In this document: positions 29,992 to 38,304 of the stretch, one piece after another | Position numbering within the stretch: position 1 is the stretch's first letter | Layout: every line of letters starts with the position of its first letter | Assembly (NCBI RefSeq): GCF_001499855.1 | Contig: NZ_LQIK01000012.1 | Coordinates: 372,001 to 436,000 of the forward strand | DNA length: 64,000 nt | Reading direction: 5' to 3' | Source: Mycobacterium sp. GA-0227b | GTDB lineage: Bacteria; Actinomycetota; Actinomycetes; Mycobacteriales; Mycobacteriaceae | Position numbers and translations under genes: made by a program | The notes under the pieces: generated by a model | What the model saw: only the letters and a program-made list of their open reading frames with translations | Database searches by the model: none | What the model was told of the DNA's origin: nothing

Positions 29992-30336
29992 GTGCCTACC
30001 TATTCCTATGCGTGCACCGAGTGTGACGACAGGTTCGATGCGATCCAGGCGTTCAGCGATGCCTCACTGACCACCTGCAGCAAGTGCAACGGCCGCCTGC
30101 GCAAGCTCTTCGGCAACGTGGGAGTTGTGTTCAAGGGCAGCGGCTTCTACCGCACCGACAGCCGCGAATCCGGCAAGAGTTCGTCGAACGGGTCCACCAA
30201 CAGTGGCACCTCGGAGTCGAGCTCGTCGTCGGACAAGTCGAGCACCGGTTCGTCGAGTTCGAGCGACTCCGGCAAGAGTTCGAGTTCGAGTTCGAGTTCA
30301 TCCAGCTCCCCCGCAGCGGCCGCCGCGTCGAGCTGA
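29992..30336 (+). CDS. FmdB-type zinc-ribbon redox-regulated chaperone Ruc
   Basis: 114 residues. The N-terminal zinc ribbon of PTYSYACTEC ... CSKCNGRLRKLFG supplies four Cys ligands (C8, C11, C29, C32), followed by VVFKGSGFYRTDSR. The rest is a disordered Ser/Gly/Lys tail of some 60 residues, with long serine runs. The M. tuberculosis counterpart Rv0991c is a chaperone activated by oxidation of these cysteines that works with Hsp70. GTG at 29992 follows GGAGGG. The CIRCE element upstream agrees with heat-shock control. Confidence 0.88.
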   Translation: MPTYSYACTECDDRFDAIQAFSDASLTTCSKCNGRLRKLFGNVGVVFKGSGFYRTDSRESGKSSSNGSTNSGTSESSSSSDKSSTGSSSSSDSGKSSSSSSSSSSSPAAAAASS

Positions 30337-30403
30337 CGCAGGGTTATCCACAGGCTGGCGGTCATCTTCCCCACCGGCGTACAGCGCTGCCTAATTTGGC
30401 GGC

Positions 30404-31054
30404 ATGGGGGACACACTCAATCCGTTGCCGATCCATCGACTCACCGAGTTGCTGCGGCCCGACTGGACTCGCACGGCGCTGGCCCGGCGGATTGCCGCGG
30501 GCGGGCTGGTGGTGCTCGCCGCCGTCGCGGCGCTGCGCCCCGATCCTGACGACGAGCGCGTCGATGCCGTCGTCGCCGCACGCGACCTGAGTCCGGGCAG
30601 CGAACTGACCGCCGACGATGTCCGGCTCGAAAAGCTGAGTGCTGCAACAGCTCCCGATGGTGTTCAGACAGATGTCGCAGCCGTGGTCGGCGGAACGCTG
30701 GCCGGCCCCGCACGCCGCGGCGAGGCGATCACCGACGTCCGCATGCTGAGCCCCCGGCTCGCCGAAGCGACGGTGGGCCCCACGGCACGCATCGTGCCGC
30801 TGTCGCTCGACGAGACCGCGGTGCTCGACCTGATCCGCCCCGGCGACGTTGTCGACGTGCTGGCCGCCGGCCCCGAATCCGACCCTCGGCCAAGGGTTGT
30901 CGCGACCGACGCGGTCGTCGTGCTGGTGTCCGAAAAGCCCACGGGAGTGGGCGGCGGCACCGACCGGGTCATCCTGGTGGCGCTGCCCGCTCACGCCGCC
31001 AACGACGTCGCCGCCGCGACGTTGGTGCAGACAGTCACGCTCACGCTGCACTGA
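30404..31054 (+). CDS. SAF-domain (CpaB/RcpC-like) membrane-anchored protein
   Basis: 216 residues: a single N-terminal helix (about 28-45), then a SAF domain ([26 protein letters not shown]), then a C-terminal half with [25 protein letters not shown], as in CpaB-type pilus assembly proteins. No other pilus genes are adjacent, so the role is open. The -10 TAATTT (30392-30397) stands 6 bases before the ATG, so the gene is probably leaderless. Corresponds in position to Rv0990c. Confidence 0.78.
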   Translation: MGDTLNPLPIHRLTELLRPDWTRTALARRIAAGGLVVLAAVAALRPDPDDERVDAVVAARDLSPGSELTADDVRLEKLSAATAPDGVQTDVAAVVGGTLAGPARRGEAITDVRMLSPRLAEATVGPTARIVPLSLDETAVLDLIRPGDVVDVLAAGPESDPRPRVVATDAVVVLVSEKPTGVGGGTDRVILVALPAHAANDVAAATLVQTVTLTLH

Positions 31055-31149
31055 AGGACGCCCGTACGGGCATTTCGCCCCTGGTCGGTGCCCACGCAAC
31101 TAACGTGCCTAACTGTCGACCGAACACCACTGCAAGGAGGATCGAGACA

Positions 31150-31611
31150 ATGTTGAAGGGCTTCAAAGAATTCCTCGCCCGAGGCAACATCGTCGACCTG
31201 TCGGTCGCGGTGGTCATCGGTACCGCGTTCACCGGGCTCGTCACCAAGTTCACCGACAGCATCATTCAACCTCTGATCAACCGCATCGGCGCGGGCGGCG
31301 AATCCGACTACGGCATCCTGCGCATCGGCATCGGCGGCGGCCAGACCATCGACCTCAACGTGCTGCTGTCGGCGGCCATCAACTTCATCCTCGTCGCCGC
31401 GGTGGTGTACTTCCTCGTCGTCATGCCTTACAACCGGCTGCGCAAGAAGGGTGAGGTCGAGCAGGCGCAGGACACCGAACTGTCCCTGCTGACCGAGATC
31501 CGCAACATCCTGGCCGAGACCAACGGCTCATCGTCGGGGGCGCACAGTGCGGGCCCCGGCACCGGCCCAGACCCCGACACCGCGAAGACGACCAGCGCCG
31601 ACAAGTCCTGA
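31150..31611 (+). CDS. mscL: Large-conductance mechanosensitive channel
   Basis: 153 residues, homopentameric pore that opens under membrane tension to release solutes. N-terminal helix [23 protein letters not shown]1 with [11 protein letters not shown], periplasmic loop [12 protein letters not shown]2 (about 71-95) and cytoplasmic bundle [26 protein letters not shown]-terminal Ser/Gly/Pro tail is added. AAGGAGG lies 9 bases before the ATG. It ends at a bidirectional terminator shared with the convergent porin gene. Confidence 0.96.
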   Translation: MLKGFKEFLARGNIVDLSVAVVIGTAFTGLVTKFTDSIIQPLINRIGAGGESDYGILRIGIGGGQTIDLNVLLSAAINFILVAAVVYFLVVMPYNRLRKKGEVEQAQDTELSLLTEIRNILAETNGSSSGAHSAGPGTGPDPDTAKTTSADKS

Positions 31612-31622
31612 CGGTAAAAAGG

Positions 31623-31648
31623 CAGCCCCCGGACGGGTCCGGGGGCTG
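31623..31648. terminator. Bidirectional terminator between mscL and porin 1
   Basis: CAGCCCCCGGAC and GTCCGGGGGCTG form a 12-base GC-rich stem with almost no loop, 11 bases after the mscL stop. AAAAA precedes it on the plus strand, giving a T-run when read from the porin side. Confidence 0.85.
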
Positions 31649-31669
31649 TCGTGTTGCTCGGGAAAGCGG

Positions 31670-32302
31670 TCAGTTCATGTTCCACGGCTCGCCGTAGGTG
31701 GTGACGCTGTCGCCGGCCGAGGAGATCAGCCGGGCGAACGGACGCAACAACACCCCACCGGCGGCACCGGTCACCGTGCCGTGCGCGTTGGACACCGCCA
31801 CACCACCATTGGCGCCGGCGACATCGACAGAAAACGTGGCAACCTCCTGAATACCCGGACCGTTGCCGAGGTCGGCGCTGATCGACGCGCCCGGGAAGAA
31901 GTTCGGCGTGGTGAGGAAGCCCGCCTCCGGGTTGAGGCTCGGCGGCGCCTGGTCGAACAGCACGTTGGGCGTGGTGTAGCTGAAATTGATGCCCACACCC
32001 AACGACCACGGGAAGCCGATCTGATACCCCAACTCCAACGTGCCCTCGAACTCGTCAGCCCCCGGGCCCGACACGATGTACTTCGCGCGGCCACTGTGGA
32101 ACCACTCGCGAGTCAGCCGGTTGCGGTCAAGGGGAAACACCCCGTTGAGAAACGTGTCCCACTGCTGAATCGTCAACGTCCGGTCCTGACCGTCGACCAA
32201 ACTCAACTCGTTATCCAGCCCGGCATGCGAGGTACCCGTGCTCACGAACAACGACGCGACAGCGGCCACCATCGCAATCACCACCCGACTGAATACCTTC
32301 AT
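31670..32302 (-). CDS. MspA-family outer-membrane porin, copy 1
   Basis: 210 residues: 27-residue signal (cleavage SHA-GLDNE) and a 183-residue mature octameric porin. It matches the MspA pattern closely (WDTFLNGVFPLDRNRLTREWFHSG, LGYQIGFPWSLGVG, C-terminal TYGEPWNMN). The channel constriction differs: mature Asp90 is retained, Asp91 is Gln, and the ITAPP loop with Asp93 is replaced by APPSLNPEAGF. Reads toward mscL. The protein is identical to copy 2. A GGGAG ribosome site lies before the ATG. Confidence 0.96.
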   Translation of the reverse strand: MKVFSRVVIAMVAAVASLFVSTGTSHAGLDNELSLVDGQDRTLTIQQWDTFLNGVFPLDRNRLTREWFHSGRAKYIVSGPGADEFEGTLELGYQIGFPWSLGVGINFSYTTPNVLFDQAPPSLNPEAGFLTTPNFFPGASISADLGNGPGIQEVATFSVDVAGANGGVAVSNAHGTVTGAAGGVLLRPFARLISSAGDSVTTYGEPWNMN

Positions 32303-32314
32303 GTTCTCCCTAGC

Positions 32315-32817
32315 GTTGTCGATGCATGCCCCCGGTGGGCCCGCAACTGGTGTCCGTCCGTGCCGGCGCTACCGCCGCTACGCGACATACGCGACATACG
32401 CGACATGTGAGCACACGTGGAGCAAATCAGAGAACTCACATGGTGCCCGTACGTCTCGCTCATCCGTTGACACGAGGAACATAACGGCGCCGAAGAGAAC
32501 CGGCAACGCGAGCGAACGGTCGAAATTCAGTGCGCAACACCACGGAGATTTGTTTGCCGAATTTGGATCGTCGTGCGATTAACGCTTGCAACAAGGAGTT
32601 TCGGAACGACGCTGCGCATGTCACAACATGTCAGCCTGGTGTTCTCACCCCTGCCGGCCGCGGGCGGTCGTGTGCTGCAGGGCTACCGACCAGCCTGCCA
32701 TGTGCGTGCGACGTTGCGGTCCGGTGACCGGTCGTGACCAAGATCACCAGCAAAGTAGTTTTATTGTTTACCAACCTGCAACGTCACGCCACGGTCAACT
32801 CGTGGACGACAAATAGA
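32315..32817 (-). other. Long upstream region of porin 1, no gene seen
   Basis: About 500 bases separate the porin 1 start from the second terminator copy. Open frames here lack coding character. The region is richer in A+T than its surroundings and holds three perfect 9-base tandem units. Since mspA in M. smegmatis is known to have a remote promoter and long leader, this is the likely site of the porin 1 promoter and 5' leader. I could not place the -10 with confidence. Confidence 0.5.
32380..32406. repeat. Tandem repeat of ACGCGACAT, three units
   Basis: Three exact copies of a 9-base unit lie back to back about 78 bases upstream of the porin 1 start. It could be a direct-repeat binding site or simple slippage. 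Confidence 0.75.
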
Positions 32818-32843
32818 CAGCCCCCGGACGGGTCCGGGGGCTG
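32818..32843. terminator. Terminator of porin 2, duplicated copy
   Basis: The same 12-base stem as at 31623-31648, repeated with the downstream gene. It separates porin 2 transcription from the upstream region of porin 1. Confidence 0.8.
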
Positions 32844-32864
32844 TCGTGTTGCTCGAGATGGCGG

Positions 32865-33497
32865 TCAGTTCATGTTCCACGGCTCGCCGTAGGTGGTGAC
32901 GCTGTCGCCGGCCGAGGAGATCAGCCGGGCGAACGGACGCAACAACACCCCACCGGCGGCACCGGTCACCGTGCCGTGCGCGTTGGACACCGCCACACCA
33001 CCATTGGCGCCGGCGACATCGACAGAAAACGTGGCAACCTCCTGAATACCCGGACCGTTGCCGAGGTCGGCGCTGATCGACGCGCCCGGGAAGAAGTTCG
33101 GCGTGGTGAGGAAGCCCGCCTCCGGGTTGAGGCTCGGCGGCGCCTGGTCGAACAGCACGTTGGGCGTGGTGTAGCTGAAATTGATGCCCACACCCAACGA
33201 CCACGGGAAGCCGATCTGATACCCCAACTCCAACGTGCCCTCGAACTCGTCAGCCCCCGGGCCCGACACGATGTACTTCGCGCGGCCACTGTGGAACCAC
33301 TCGCGAGTCAGCCGGTTGCGGTCAAGGGGAAACACCCCGTTGAGAAACGTGTCCCACTGCTGAATCGTCAACGTCCGGTCCTGACCGTCGACCAAACTCA
33401 ACTCGTTATCCAGCCCGGCATGCGAGGTACCCGTGCTCACGAACAACGACGCGACAGCGGCCACCATCGCAATCACCACCCGACTGAATACCTTCAT
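32865..33497 (-). CDS. MspA-family outer-membrane porin, copy 2
   Basis: Same 210-residue protein as copy 1, including signal peptide, constriction residues Asp90-Gln91 and all synonymous codon choices as far as I compared. It has its own terminator and its own unrelated upstream region, so the two genes can be regulated separately although the products are identical. Confidence 0.96.
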   Translation of the reverse strand: MKVFSRVVIAMVAAVASLFVSTGTSHAGLDNELSLVDGQDRTLTIQQWDTFLNGVFPLDRNRLTREWFHSGRAKYIVSGPGADEFEGTLELGYQIGFPWSLGVGINFSYTTPNVLFDQAPPSLNPEAGFLTTPNFFPGASISADLGNGPGIQEVATFSVDVAGANGGVAVSNAHGTVTGAAGGVLLRPFARLISSAGDSVTTYGEPWNMN

Positions 33498-33509
33498 GTT
33501 CTCCCTAGC

Positions 33510-33816
33510 TACGTCGGCGGTCAGCCGTGGCTCACCGTGCTCTGCTGTTCGTGCGTGGCCCTACTGCTGCCCACACATGCTGCTCATTCTCGGCACGAGG
33601 AAACTTAACGGTCGCGTACCAGCCCGGCAACGTGAGATCGCTGCAGGTGTACGGGACGTTACCGGCCTACAGATATTTACTTAGACGTCACGCAGCGGCG
33701 CTGTGACGTGCGGTTACCTCGGCGTAACATCGGCGTCCGGATCTGCGCCGTGGAGCGTCACGGCCGCGAGTCGGCCGTCGACCGGCTGGGCAATGGCGTT
33801 GCGCCCGTACGGTGTG
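33510..33816. other. Upstream region of porin 2, no gene seen
   Basis: About 300 bases between porin 2 and the small gene at 33817. It should contain the porin 2 promoter and leader. I see no similarity to the upstream region of porin 1 and no convincing coding frame. Confidence 0.5.
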
Positions 33817-33975
33817 TCAAAGATGGTGCGGCGGAAGGTTTTCCCGTAACCACCGATCGCGTTCGGCTTCGTCGTCGGGCGACTGGGTATCGCGCTCGTC
33901 GGCCGAGATCTGCGGCATATCCTCTCCGAAGACGTCGTCGAGCGCATCCCTGGCTCGTTTAGACGGATCGGTCAT
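33817..33975 (-). CDS. Small acidic hypothetical protein, 52 residues
   Basis: Starts MTDPSKRARDALDDVFGE, continues with DERDTQSPDDEAERD and ends RWLRENLPPHHL. The product is strongly acidic with a tryptophan-containing basic-aromatic end, and has no membrane segment or cysteine. Similar small proteins ending in W-LR-RPPHH occur in mycobacteria, to my recollection, without known function. It is the last gene on the leftward moaB2-pepD-mprAB side, 55 bases after moaB2, with a perfect CRP site 14 bases upstream of its start. Confidence 0.75.
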   Translation of the reverse strand: MTDPSKRARDALDDVFGEDMPQISADERDTQSPDDEAERDRWLRENLPPHHL

Positions 33976-33988
33976 ATTTCGGCCCGAT

Positions 33989-34004
33989 TGTGACGAAGAT
34001 CACA
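33989..34004. promoter_or_regulatory. CRP (cAMP receptor protein) binding site
   Basis: TGTGACGAAGATCACA is a perfect TGTGA-N6-TCACA palindrome. It lies between moaB2 and the 52-residue gene, centred 21 bases before that gene's ATG. Confidence 0.75.
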
Positions 34005-34030
34005 TTTATCGCAGTGTGGGCGCGACGAGG

Positions 34031-34600
34031 TCAGATTTCCAGGCTGGACAGTTCGCCGATGATCTGGACCGCCAACGGATTGAGCGTCGCCATACCGTCG
34101 CGTACCGCTGCGCGGGAACCGGCGAGGTTGACCACGAGCGTGCTGCCGGAGATGCCCGCGAGCCCCCGGGACACTCCGGCGTCGATCATGCCTGCGGACA
34201 GCCCGGAAGCCCGCAGCGCCTCGGAGATGCCGAGCAGTTCCCGGTCGAGGATGTCGCGGGTGGCTTCGGGGGTGACGTCGCGGGGCGTGACACCGGTGCC
34301 GCCGACGGACACCACGAGGTCCACTCCGCCGATCACCGCGGTGTTGAGCGCATTGCGGATCTCGACCTCGTCGGACGACACCACGACGACGCCGTCGACG
34401 ACGAATCCCGCCTCGTTGAGCAACTCGGTGACCAGCGGACCGCTGTGATCCTCCTCGTCGCCGTGTGCGGTGCGGTCGTCGACCACGACCACCAGTGCGC
34501 GGCCCACCAACTCCCCTGGCTGTTCCATGAGTGCAACCGTATATGCGGGCTGCGACAGCGGCGCGGCCACTCTCAGCGGGATCGAGCCGGTCGGCGTCAC
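34031..34600 (-). CDS. moaB2: MoaB/Mog-like molybdenum cofactor biosynthesis protein
   Basis: 189 residues of the MoCF-binding fold: VVVVDDRTAHGDEEDHSGPLV, SVGGTGVTPRDVTPEATRDIL (molybdopterin-binding GGTG and TPRDVTPE) and VNLAGSRAAVRDGMATL. In bacteria it adenylylates or binds molybdopterin. The GTG at 34600 is kept because the first 24 residues (LRVAAPLSQPAYTVA) are conserved in the M. tuberculosis protein. Its start overlaps the pepD stop by 4 bases, so it is co-transcribed with pepD. Confidence 0.9.
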   Translation of the reverse strand: MTPTGSIPLRVAAPLSQPAYTVALMEQPGELVGRALVVVVDDRTAHGDEEDHSGPLVTELLNEAGFVVDGVVVVSSDEVEIRNALNTAVIGGVDLVVSVGGTGVTPRDVTPEATRDILDRELLGISEALRASGLSAGMIDAGVSRGLAGISGSTLVVNLAGSRAAVRDGMATLNPLAVQIIGELSSLEI

Positions 34601-35952
34601 TGCGGAGCCTTTCCGAGCGTGACCTGGACCGACTGCGTCCTGCCCGACGGGTCCAAGAACGACAGCGTGACCTTGTCACCCGGCGCCCGGGAACGGATGG
34701 CCGCGACGAGCGCGTCGGCGCTGCTGATCACCCGGTCGTCGACCTTCGTGACCACCACACCGCTCGGCAGGCCCGCCGCGGCGGCGGCACCACCGTCGAC
34801 GACCTCGACGATGCGCGCGCCGTCGACCGATGCGTCGGTGCCTACCTGCACCCCCAGCGAGGCGTGTGCGGCGGTGCCGTTCTTGATCAGCTCGTCGGCG
34901 ATCCGTTTGGCCTGGTCGACGGGGATCGCGAAACCAAGTCCGATCGAACCGCTCTGTGCCTGCGGTCCGGCGTCGGCACCCAGCGTGGCGATCGCAGAGT
35001 TGATGCCGATGAGCTCGCCGTTCATGTTGACTAGCGCGCCCCCGGAGTTGCCGGGGTTGATCGCGGCGTCGGTCTGGATCGCATCGAGCACGGTGTTCTG
35101 ATTGCGGGCATCACCGCTCGCCGCGACCGGTCGGTTCAGCGCGCTGATGATGCCCGTGGTCACGGTGCCCTCCAAGCCGAGTGGCGAGCCGACGGCGATC
35201 ACGTCCTGACCGACCCGCAGGTCCGCAGACGAACCGATGGCGATCGGGGTCAGATTCGATACGCCCTGCGCTTTCACCACGGCGATATCGCTGCTCGGGT
35301 CGGTGCCGACGACGGTGAACGAGGTGGTGCGACCGTTGGAGAAGGTGACCTTGGTCGGCCCGCCGGCGGGACCGCCGCCCGGGGCGGCCTGAGCCGCCGA
35401 GACCACGTGGTTGTTGGTCAGGATCAACCCGTCGGAGGACAGGATGACCCCGGAGCCCTCTTCGGACGCCCGGCCCATGTCGGTCTCGAGCTTCACCACG
35501 CTGGGCACCACCTTCGCGGCGACCTGTTCGACGCTTCCCGCCGGCAGGCTGGCGGCGGGCACACTCGGCGCGGCACCACCGATCGACGATGTCGCCGACT
35601 GCCCGTCCGGCTGCACCAGAAGCGCCACTCCGCCGCCGATGCCGGCCGAGACGACAGCGACTGCCACTGCACCGGCCGTCAAAGCGCCTGCGCGAGAACG
35701 CTTTTGCGGGGATTGGCCGGGTAGCGGCTGTGGTGCACCGCGGTAGGGGTCGTAGGGCGCGCGGAAATGCTGCTGGGTCGCGTGCTGCTGGGTCACATGC
35801 TGTTGGGTCGCGTAACGCCAGTCATACGGCTGCTGCGGGTACATGCCGGGGCGCTGGGCGGCACCCGGGTAGCCGGGCGCCGCATGCTCAGGACCGATCG
35901 GCCGACGACCGGGCGGCGGGGGCGGCGGCGAGTACCTCGGGTGGTTCGTCAT
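34597..35952 (-). CDS. pepD: HtrA-like serine protease PepD
   Basis: 451 residues: cytosolic Pro/Gln/Tyr-rich N-terminus with TQQH repeats (about 49-62), one transmembrane helix (about 88-112), trypsin-like domain with catalytic His in TNNHVVS, Asp in SSDIAVV and Ser in GNSGGAL, then one PDZ domain (about 360-445). It is an envelope protein quality-control protease and an MprAB/SigE target in M. tuberculosis. The 172-base gap to mprB holds SigE- and MprA-like sites, so it probably has its own stress promoter besides read-through. Confidence 0.95.
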   Translation of the reverse strand: MTNHPRYSPPPPPPGRRPIGPEHAAPGYPGAAQRPGMYPQQPYDWRYATQQHVTQQHATQQHFRAPYDPYRGAPQPLPGQSPQKRSRAGALTAGAVAVAVVSAGIGGGVALLVQPDGQSATSSIGGAAPSVPAASLPAGSVEQVAAKVVPSVVKLETDMGRASEEGSGVILSSDGLILTNNHVVSAAQAAPGGGPAGGPTKVTFSNGRTTSFTVVGTDPSSDIAVVKAQGVSNLTPIAIGSSADLRVGQDVIAVGSPLGLEGTVTTGIISALNRPVAASGDARNQNTVLDAIQTDAAINPGNSGGALVNMNGELIGINSAIATLGADAGPQAQSGSIGLGFAIPVDQAKRIADELIKNGTAAHASLGVQVGTDASVDGARIVEVVDGGAAAAAGLPSGVVVTKVDDRVISSADALVAAIRSRAPGDKVTLSFLDPSGRTQSVQVTLGKAPQ

Positions 35953-36030
35953 GTCGCTCGGGCTCTTCCTTCTCTTCTAGGTCCGATATCTGCACAACGC
36001 TGGACGTATGGTCAACAGTGCCCAGTCGGG

Positions 36031-36076
36031 CTGAGAATCCACTTAGAGAACGTTCGGGACACACCCAATTCGTTCC
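36031..36076 (-). promoter_or_regulatory. SigE-like promoter and MprA-box-like repeats upstream of pepD
   Basis: On the minus strand GGAAC (36076-36072), a 19-base spacer and CGTT (36052-36049) resemble the envelope-stress sigma pattern GGAAC-N18/19-CGTT. Just downstream, TCTCTAA and TCTCAGC (36048-36031 region) resemble the repeated YYTCAKG subunits of the MprA box. The start codon of pepD is about 100 bases further. Confidence 0.5.
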
Positions 36077-36124
36077 CCCGTTCCCGCCGAGGTCAATCAT
36101 CGTCGACGCCGACCCGTGGCGGGG

Positions 36125-37594
36125 CTACTCAGCGGGCGCGTGTCGGGAAACGCCCCGCTCGGGGGGAACGTCCAGCGTGGGCCGCCCCGGCAGCACGACG
36201 TGCACCGACGTGCCCGGTGGATTTCCGCCTGGCACGGTGTCCTCGATGCGTAGCGAACCACCGTGCTTGAGCACAACCTGTTTGACGATCGCCAACCCGA
36301 GGCCCGAGCCGGACATCGACCGCGCAGTCGTCGACCGGTAGAAGCGCTCGAACACCAGCGACCGCTCCTGCGGCGGAATGCCGGGGCCGTAGTCGGAGAC
36401 CACCAACTCGGCATACATCGGATCGATCTGGTCCAGGCGCACCACCACCCGGCCGCCCGGAGGGCTCCACTTCGCGGCGTTGTCGAGCAGGTTGAGCACT
36501 GCTCGGCCCAACCCGGCCTCGTCGCCGTAGACCACCCATGAAGTGGTCGACGTCTCGAACTCGATGTCGTTGCGGCGGCGGCGAACTCGTTCCAGCGACC
36601 GGTCCACGATCTCCGCGACGTCGACCGATTCGTGCACGGTGACACTGGCGTCGTCGCGCGTGAGGTCGACGAGATCGCCGACCAGCGTCGAGAGTTCCTC
36701 GATCTGGGCGATCACGTCAGCGCGAAGATCCGCCATCTCCTCCTCCGGCAACCGCGGCGCACCGGGGGCCATCGACGCCATCAGCAGTTCGACGTTGGTG
36801 CGCAATGACGTCAGCGGTGTGCGCAGTTCGTGGCCGGCATCGGTGACCAGGCGGGCTTGGCGTTCCCGGGACTCCGCCAGCGCACGCAGCATCATGTTGA
36901 ACGCCTCGGTGAGGCGGGCGAGTTCGTCGCTGCCGAACACCGGAATGGGCCGCAGGTCGTCGGTGCGCGCCACCCGCTCGGCGGCTTCGGTCAACCGTGC
37001 CACGGGGCGCAGGCCCGCGCGCGCGACGGCACCACCGGCGATGGCCGCCACCGCAACCCCGACTCCGCCGACGATGATCAGCACCGTGCTGAGGCGTCGG
37101 AGCAGTTGTGCGGTGGGCACCATGCTCTTGGAGATGAGCAGTGAGCTGTCGTTGGGCAGGTGCATCGCCAGCACCCGCTGATGGTTGGCCGTGCGCAGCG
37201 ACATGATCAGTTCTCCGCGCAGCACGGCCTTTTCGGGTTCGCCCAGCGGCAGCGTCTGCCCCTGCTGGTTGGCCGTGAAGATGGCCCGGCCCGGAATCAC
37301 CAGCATCGCGTTGACGTCCGAGTACGCGGTGCCCTCGATGGCCTTGCTCGGGTCGGCCTGCAGCGATCCGCTCTCGATCAACAGTCGGGCCCGGGTGCGC
37401 AGTTGGTTGTCGACGTCGTCGTACAGGGCGCGCGACACCACCGCCCAGACGGCCACCGCCATCAGCACCACGACCATCGCCACCATCGACATCGCCAGCA
37501 GCATCACGCGCCACCGCAGCGACACCGAACTCGTTCTCGACTGCGGATAGCGCGAATCAGGTTGTGGGGCAAACCCGTTACTCGGTGCAGACAT
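36125..37594 (-). CDS. mprB: Sensor histidine kinase MprB
   Basis: 489 residues, partner of MprA in the envelope-stress two-component system. Two transmembrane helices (about 30-55 and 168-190) enclose an extracytoplasmic sensor. HAMP follows (ARAGLRPVARLTEAAERVA), then the phospho-acceptor motif TDAGHELRTPLTSLRTN, N-box LLDNAAKWSP, and G-boxes DYGPGIPP and GSGLGLAIVKQVV. The ATG at 37594 shares one base with the mprA stop (TGATG). Confidence 0.95.
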   Translation of the reverse strand: MSAPSNGFAPQPDSRYPQSRTSSVSLRWRVMLLAMSMVAMVVVLMAVAVWAVVSRALYDDVDNQLRTRARLLIESGSLQADPSKAIEGTAYSDVNAMLVIPGRAIFTANQQGQTLPLGEPEKAVLRGELIMSLRTANHQRVLAMHLPNDSSLLISKSMVPTAQLLRRLSTVLIIVGGVGVAVAAIAGGAVARAGLRPVARLTEAAERVARTDDLRPIPVFGSDELARLTEAFNMMLRALAESRERQARLVTDAGHELRTPLTSLRTNVELLMASMAPGAPRLPEEEMADLRADVIAQIEELSTLVGDLVDLTRDDASVTVHESVDVAEIVDRSLERVRRRRNDIEFETSTTSWVVYGDEAGLGRAVLNLLDNAAKWSPPGGRVVVRLDQIDPMYAELVVSDYGPGIPPQERSLVFERFYRSTTARSMSGSGLGLAIVKQVVLKHGGSLRIEDTVPGGNPPGTSVHVVLPGRPTLDVPPERGVSRHAPAE

Positions 37595-38289
37595 CAGGGA
37601 GGCGTTTCGCGAAGCACATAACCCACCCCGCGCACGGTGTGGATCAGTCGCGGCTCTCCTTCGGCTTCGGTCTTGCGGCGCAGGTAACCGACGTACACCT
37701 CGAGGGCATTGCCGGAGGTCGGGAAGTCGAATCCCCACACCTCTTCGAGGATGCGACTGCGGGTCAGCACCCGGCGGGGGTTGGCGATCAGCATCTCGAG
37801 CAGCGCGAACTCAGTCCGGGTTAGGCTGATCGGGCGTTGGCCCCGGGTGACCTCGCGGGTGACGGGGTCGAGCGAAAGATCGGAGAACGTCATCGCGGCC
37901 GACTCGGCGTTTTCGTCCTCGGGGCCGGTGCGGCGGAGCAGCGCCCGCATGCGGGCCAGGAGTTCCTCGAGGGCGAACGGCTTCGGCAGGTAGTCGTCGG
38001 CGCCGGCGTCGAGGCCGGCCACGCGCTCGGAGACCGAGTCGCGCGCCGTCAACACCAGGATCGGCAGGTCGTCGCCGGTGCTGCGCAGCTGGCGACACAC
38101 CTCGAGGCCGTCCAACCGCGGCATCATCACATCGAGCACCAGGGCGTCGGGCCGATCGCTGGCGATCAGGTCCAGTGCCTCGACGCCGTCCTGAGCCAGT
38201 TCGACGGAGTAACCGTTGAAGGACAGGGATCGGCGCAGCGACTCGCGCACCGCGCGGTCATCATCAACGACAAGAATGCGCACAGCCAC
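37594..38289 (-). CDS. mprA: Response regulator MprA
   Basis: 231 residues of the OmpR/PhoB class. Receiver domain with acidic pocket VVDDD, phosphoacceptor in [12 protein letters not shown], Thr in LTARD and Lys in LPKPF; DNA-binding winged helix with [29 protein letters not shown] and [15 protein letters not shown]. It controls sigE, pepD and itself in M. tuberculosis. An MprA box lies 16 bases upstream. Confidence 0.96.
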   Translation of the reverse strand: MAVRILVVDDDRAVRESLRRSLSFNGYSVELAQDGVEALDLIASDRPDALVLDVMMPRLDGLEVCRQLRSTGDDLPILVLTARDSVSERVAGLDAGADDYLPKPFALEELLARMRALLRRTGPEDENAESAAMTFSDLSLDPVTREVTRGQRPISLTRTEFALLEMLIANPRRVLTRSRILEEVWGFDFPTSGNALEVYVGYLRRKTEAEGEPRLIHTVRGVGYVLRETPP

Positions 38290-38304
38290 AGTGTCGACCC
38301 CCTA

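Larger units (their letters stand above)
31623..32314 (-). repeat. Direct repeat copy 1: porin gene with terminator
   Basis: About 692 bases recur at 32818-33509, a shift of 1195. The coding sequence and the terminator stem are identical by eye. The 15-odd bases between terminator and stop codon differ at a few places (GGAAAG versus AGATGG), and identity ends abruptly 12 bases upstream of the start. Confidence 0.95.
32818..33509 (-). repeat. Direct repeat copy 2: porin gene with terminator
   Basis: Second copy of the 692-base unit described at 31623-32314. The upstream flank diverges completely after GTTCTCCCTAGC (33498-33509). Confidence 0.95.

Noticed and set aside
30147..30416. Minus-strand frame rich in Leu/Glu (ELELELELLPES)
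   Set aside because: It is the antisense of the polyserine tail of Ruc; the repetitive codons create the open frame.
32380..32406. Possible CRISPR-like array
   Set aside because: Only three 9-base units without spacers, so a simple tandem repeat. No cas genes are present anywhere in the window.
32586..32816. Cys-rich 76-residue plus-strand frame between the porins
   Set aside because: No ribosome site, odd composition (many Cys/Arg/Val from GC-rich and CpG codons), and it lies in the porin upstream region; treated as non-coding.
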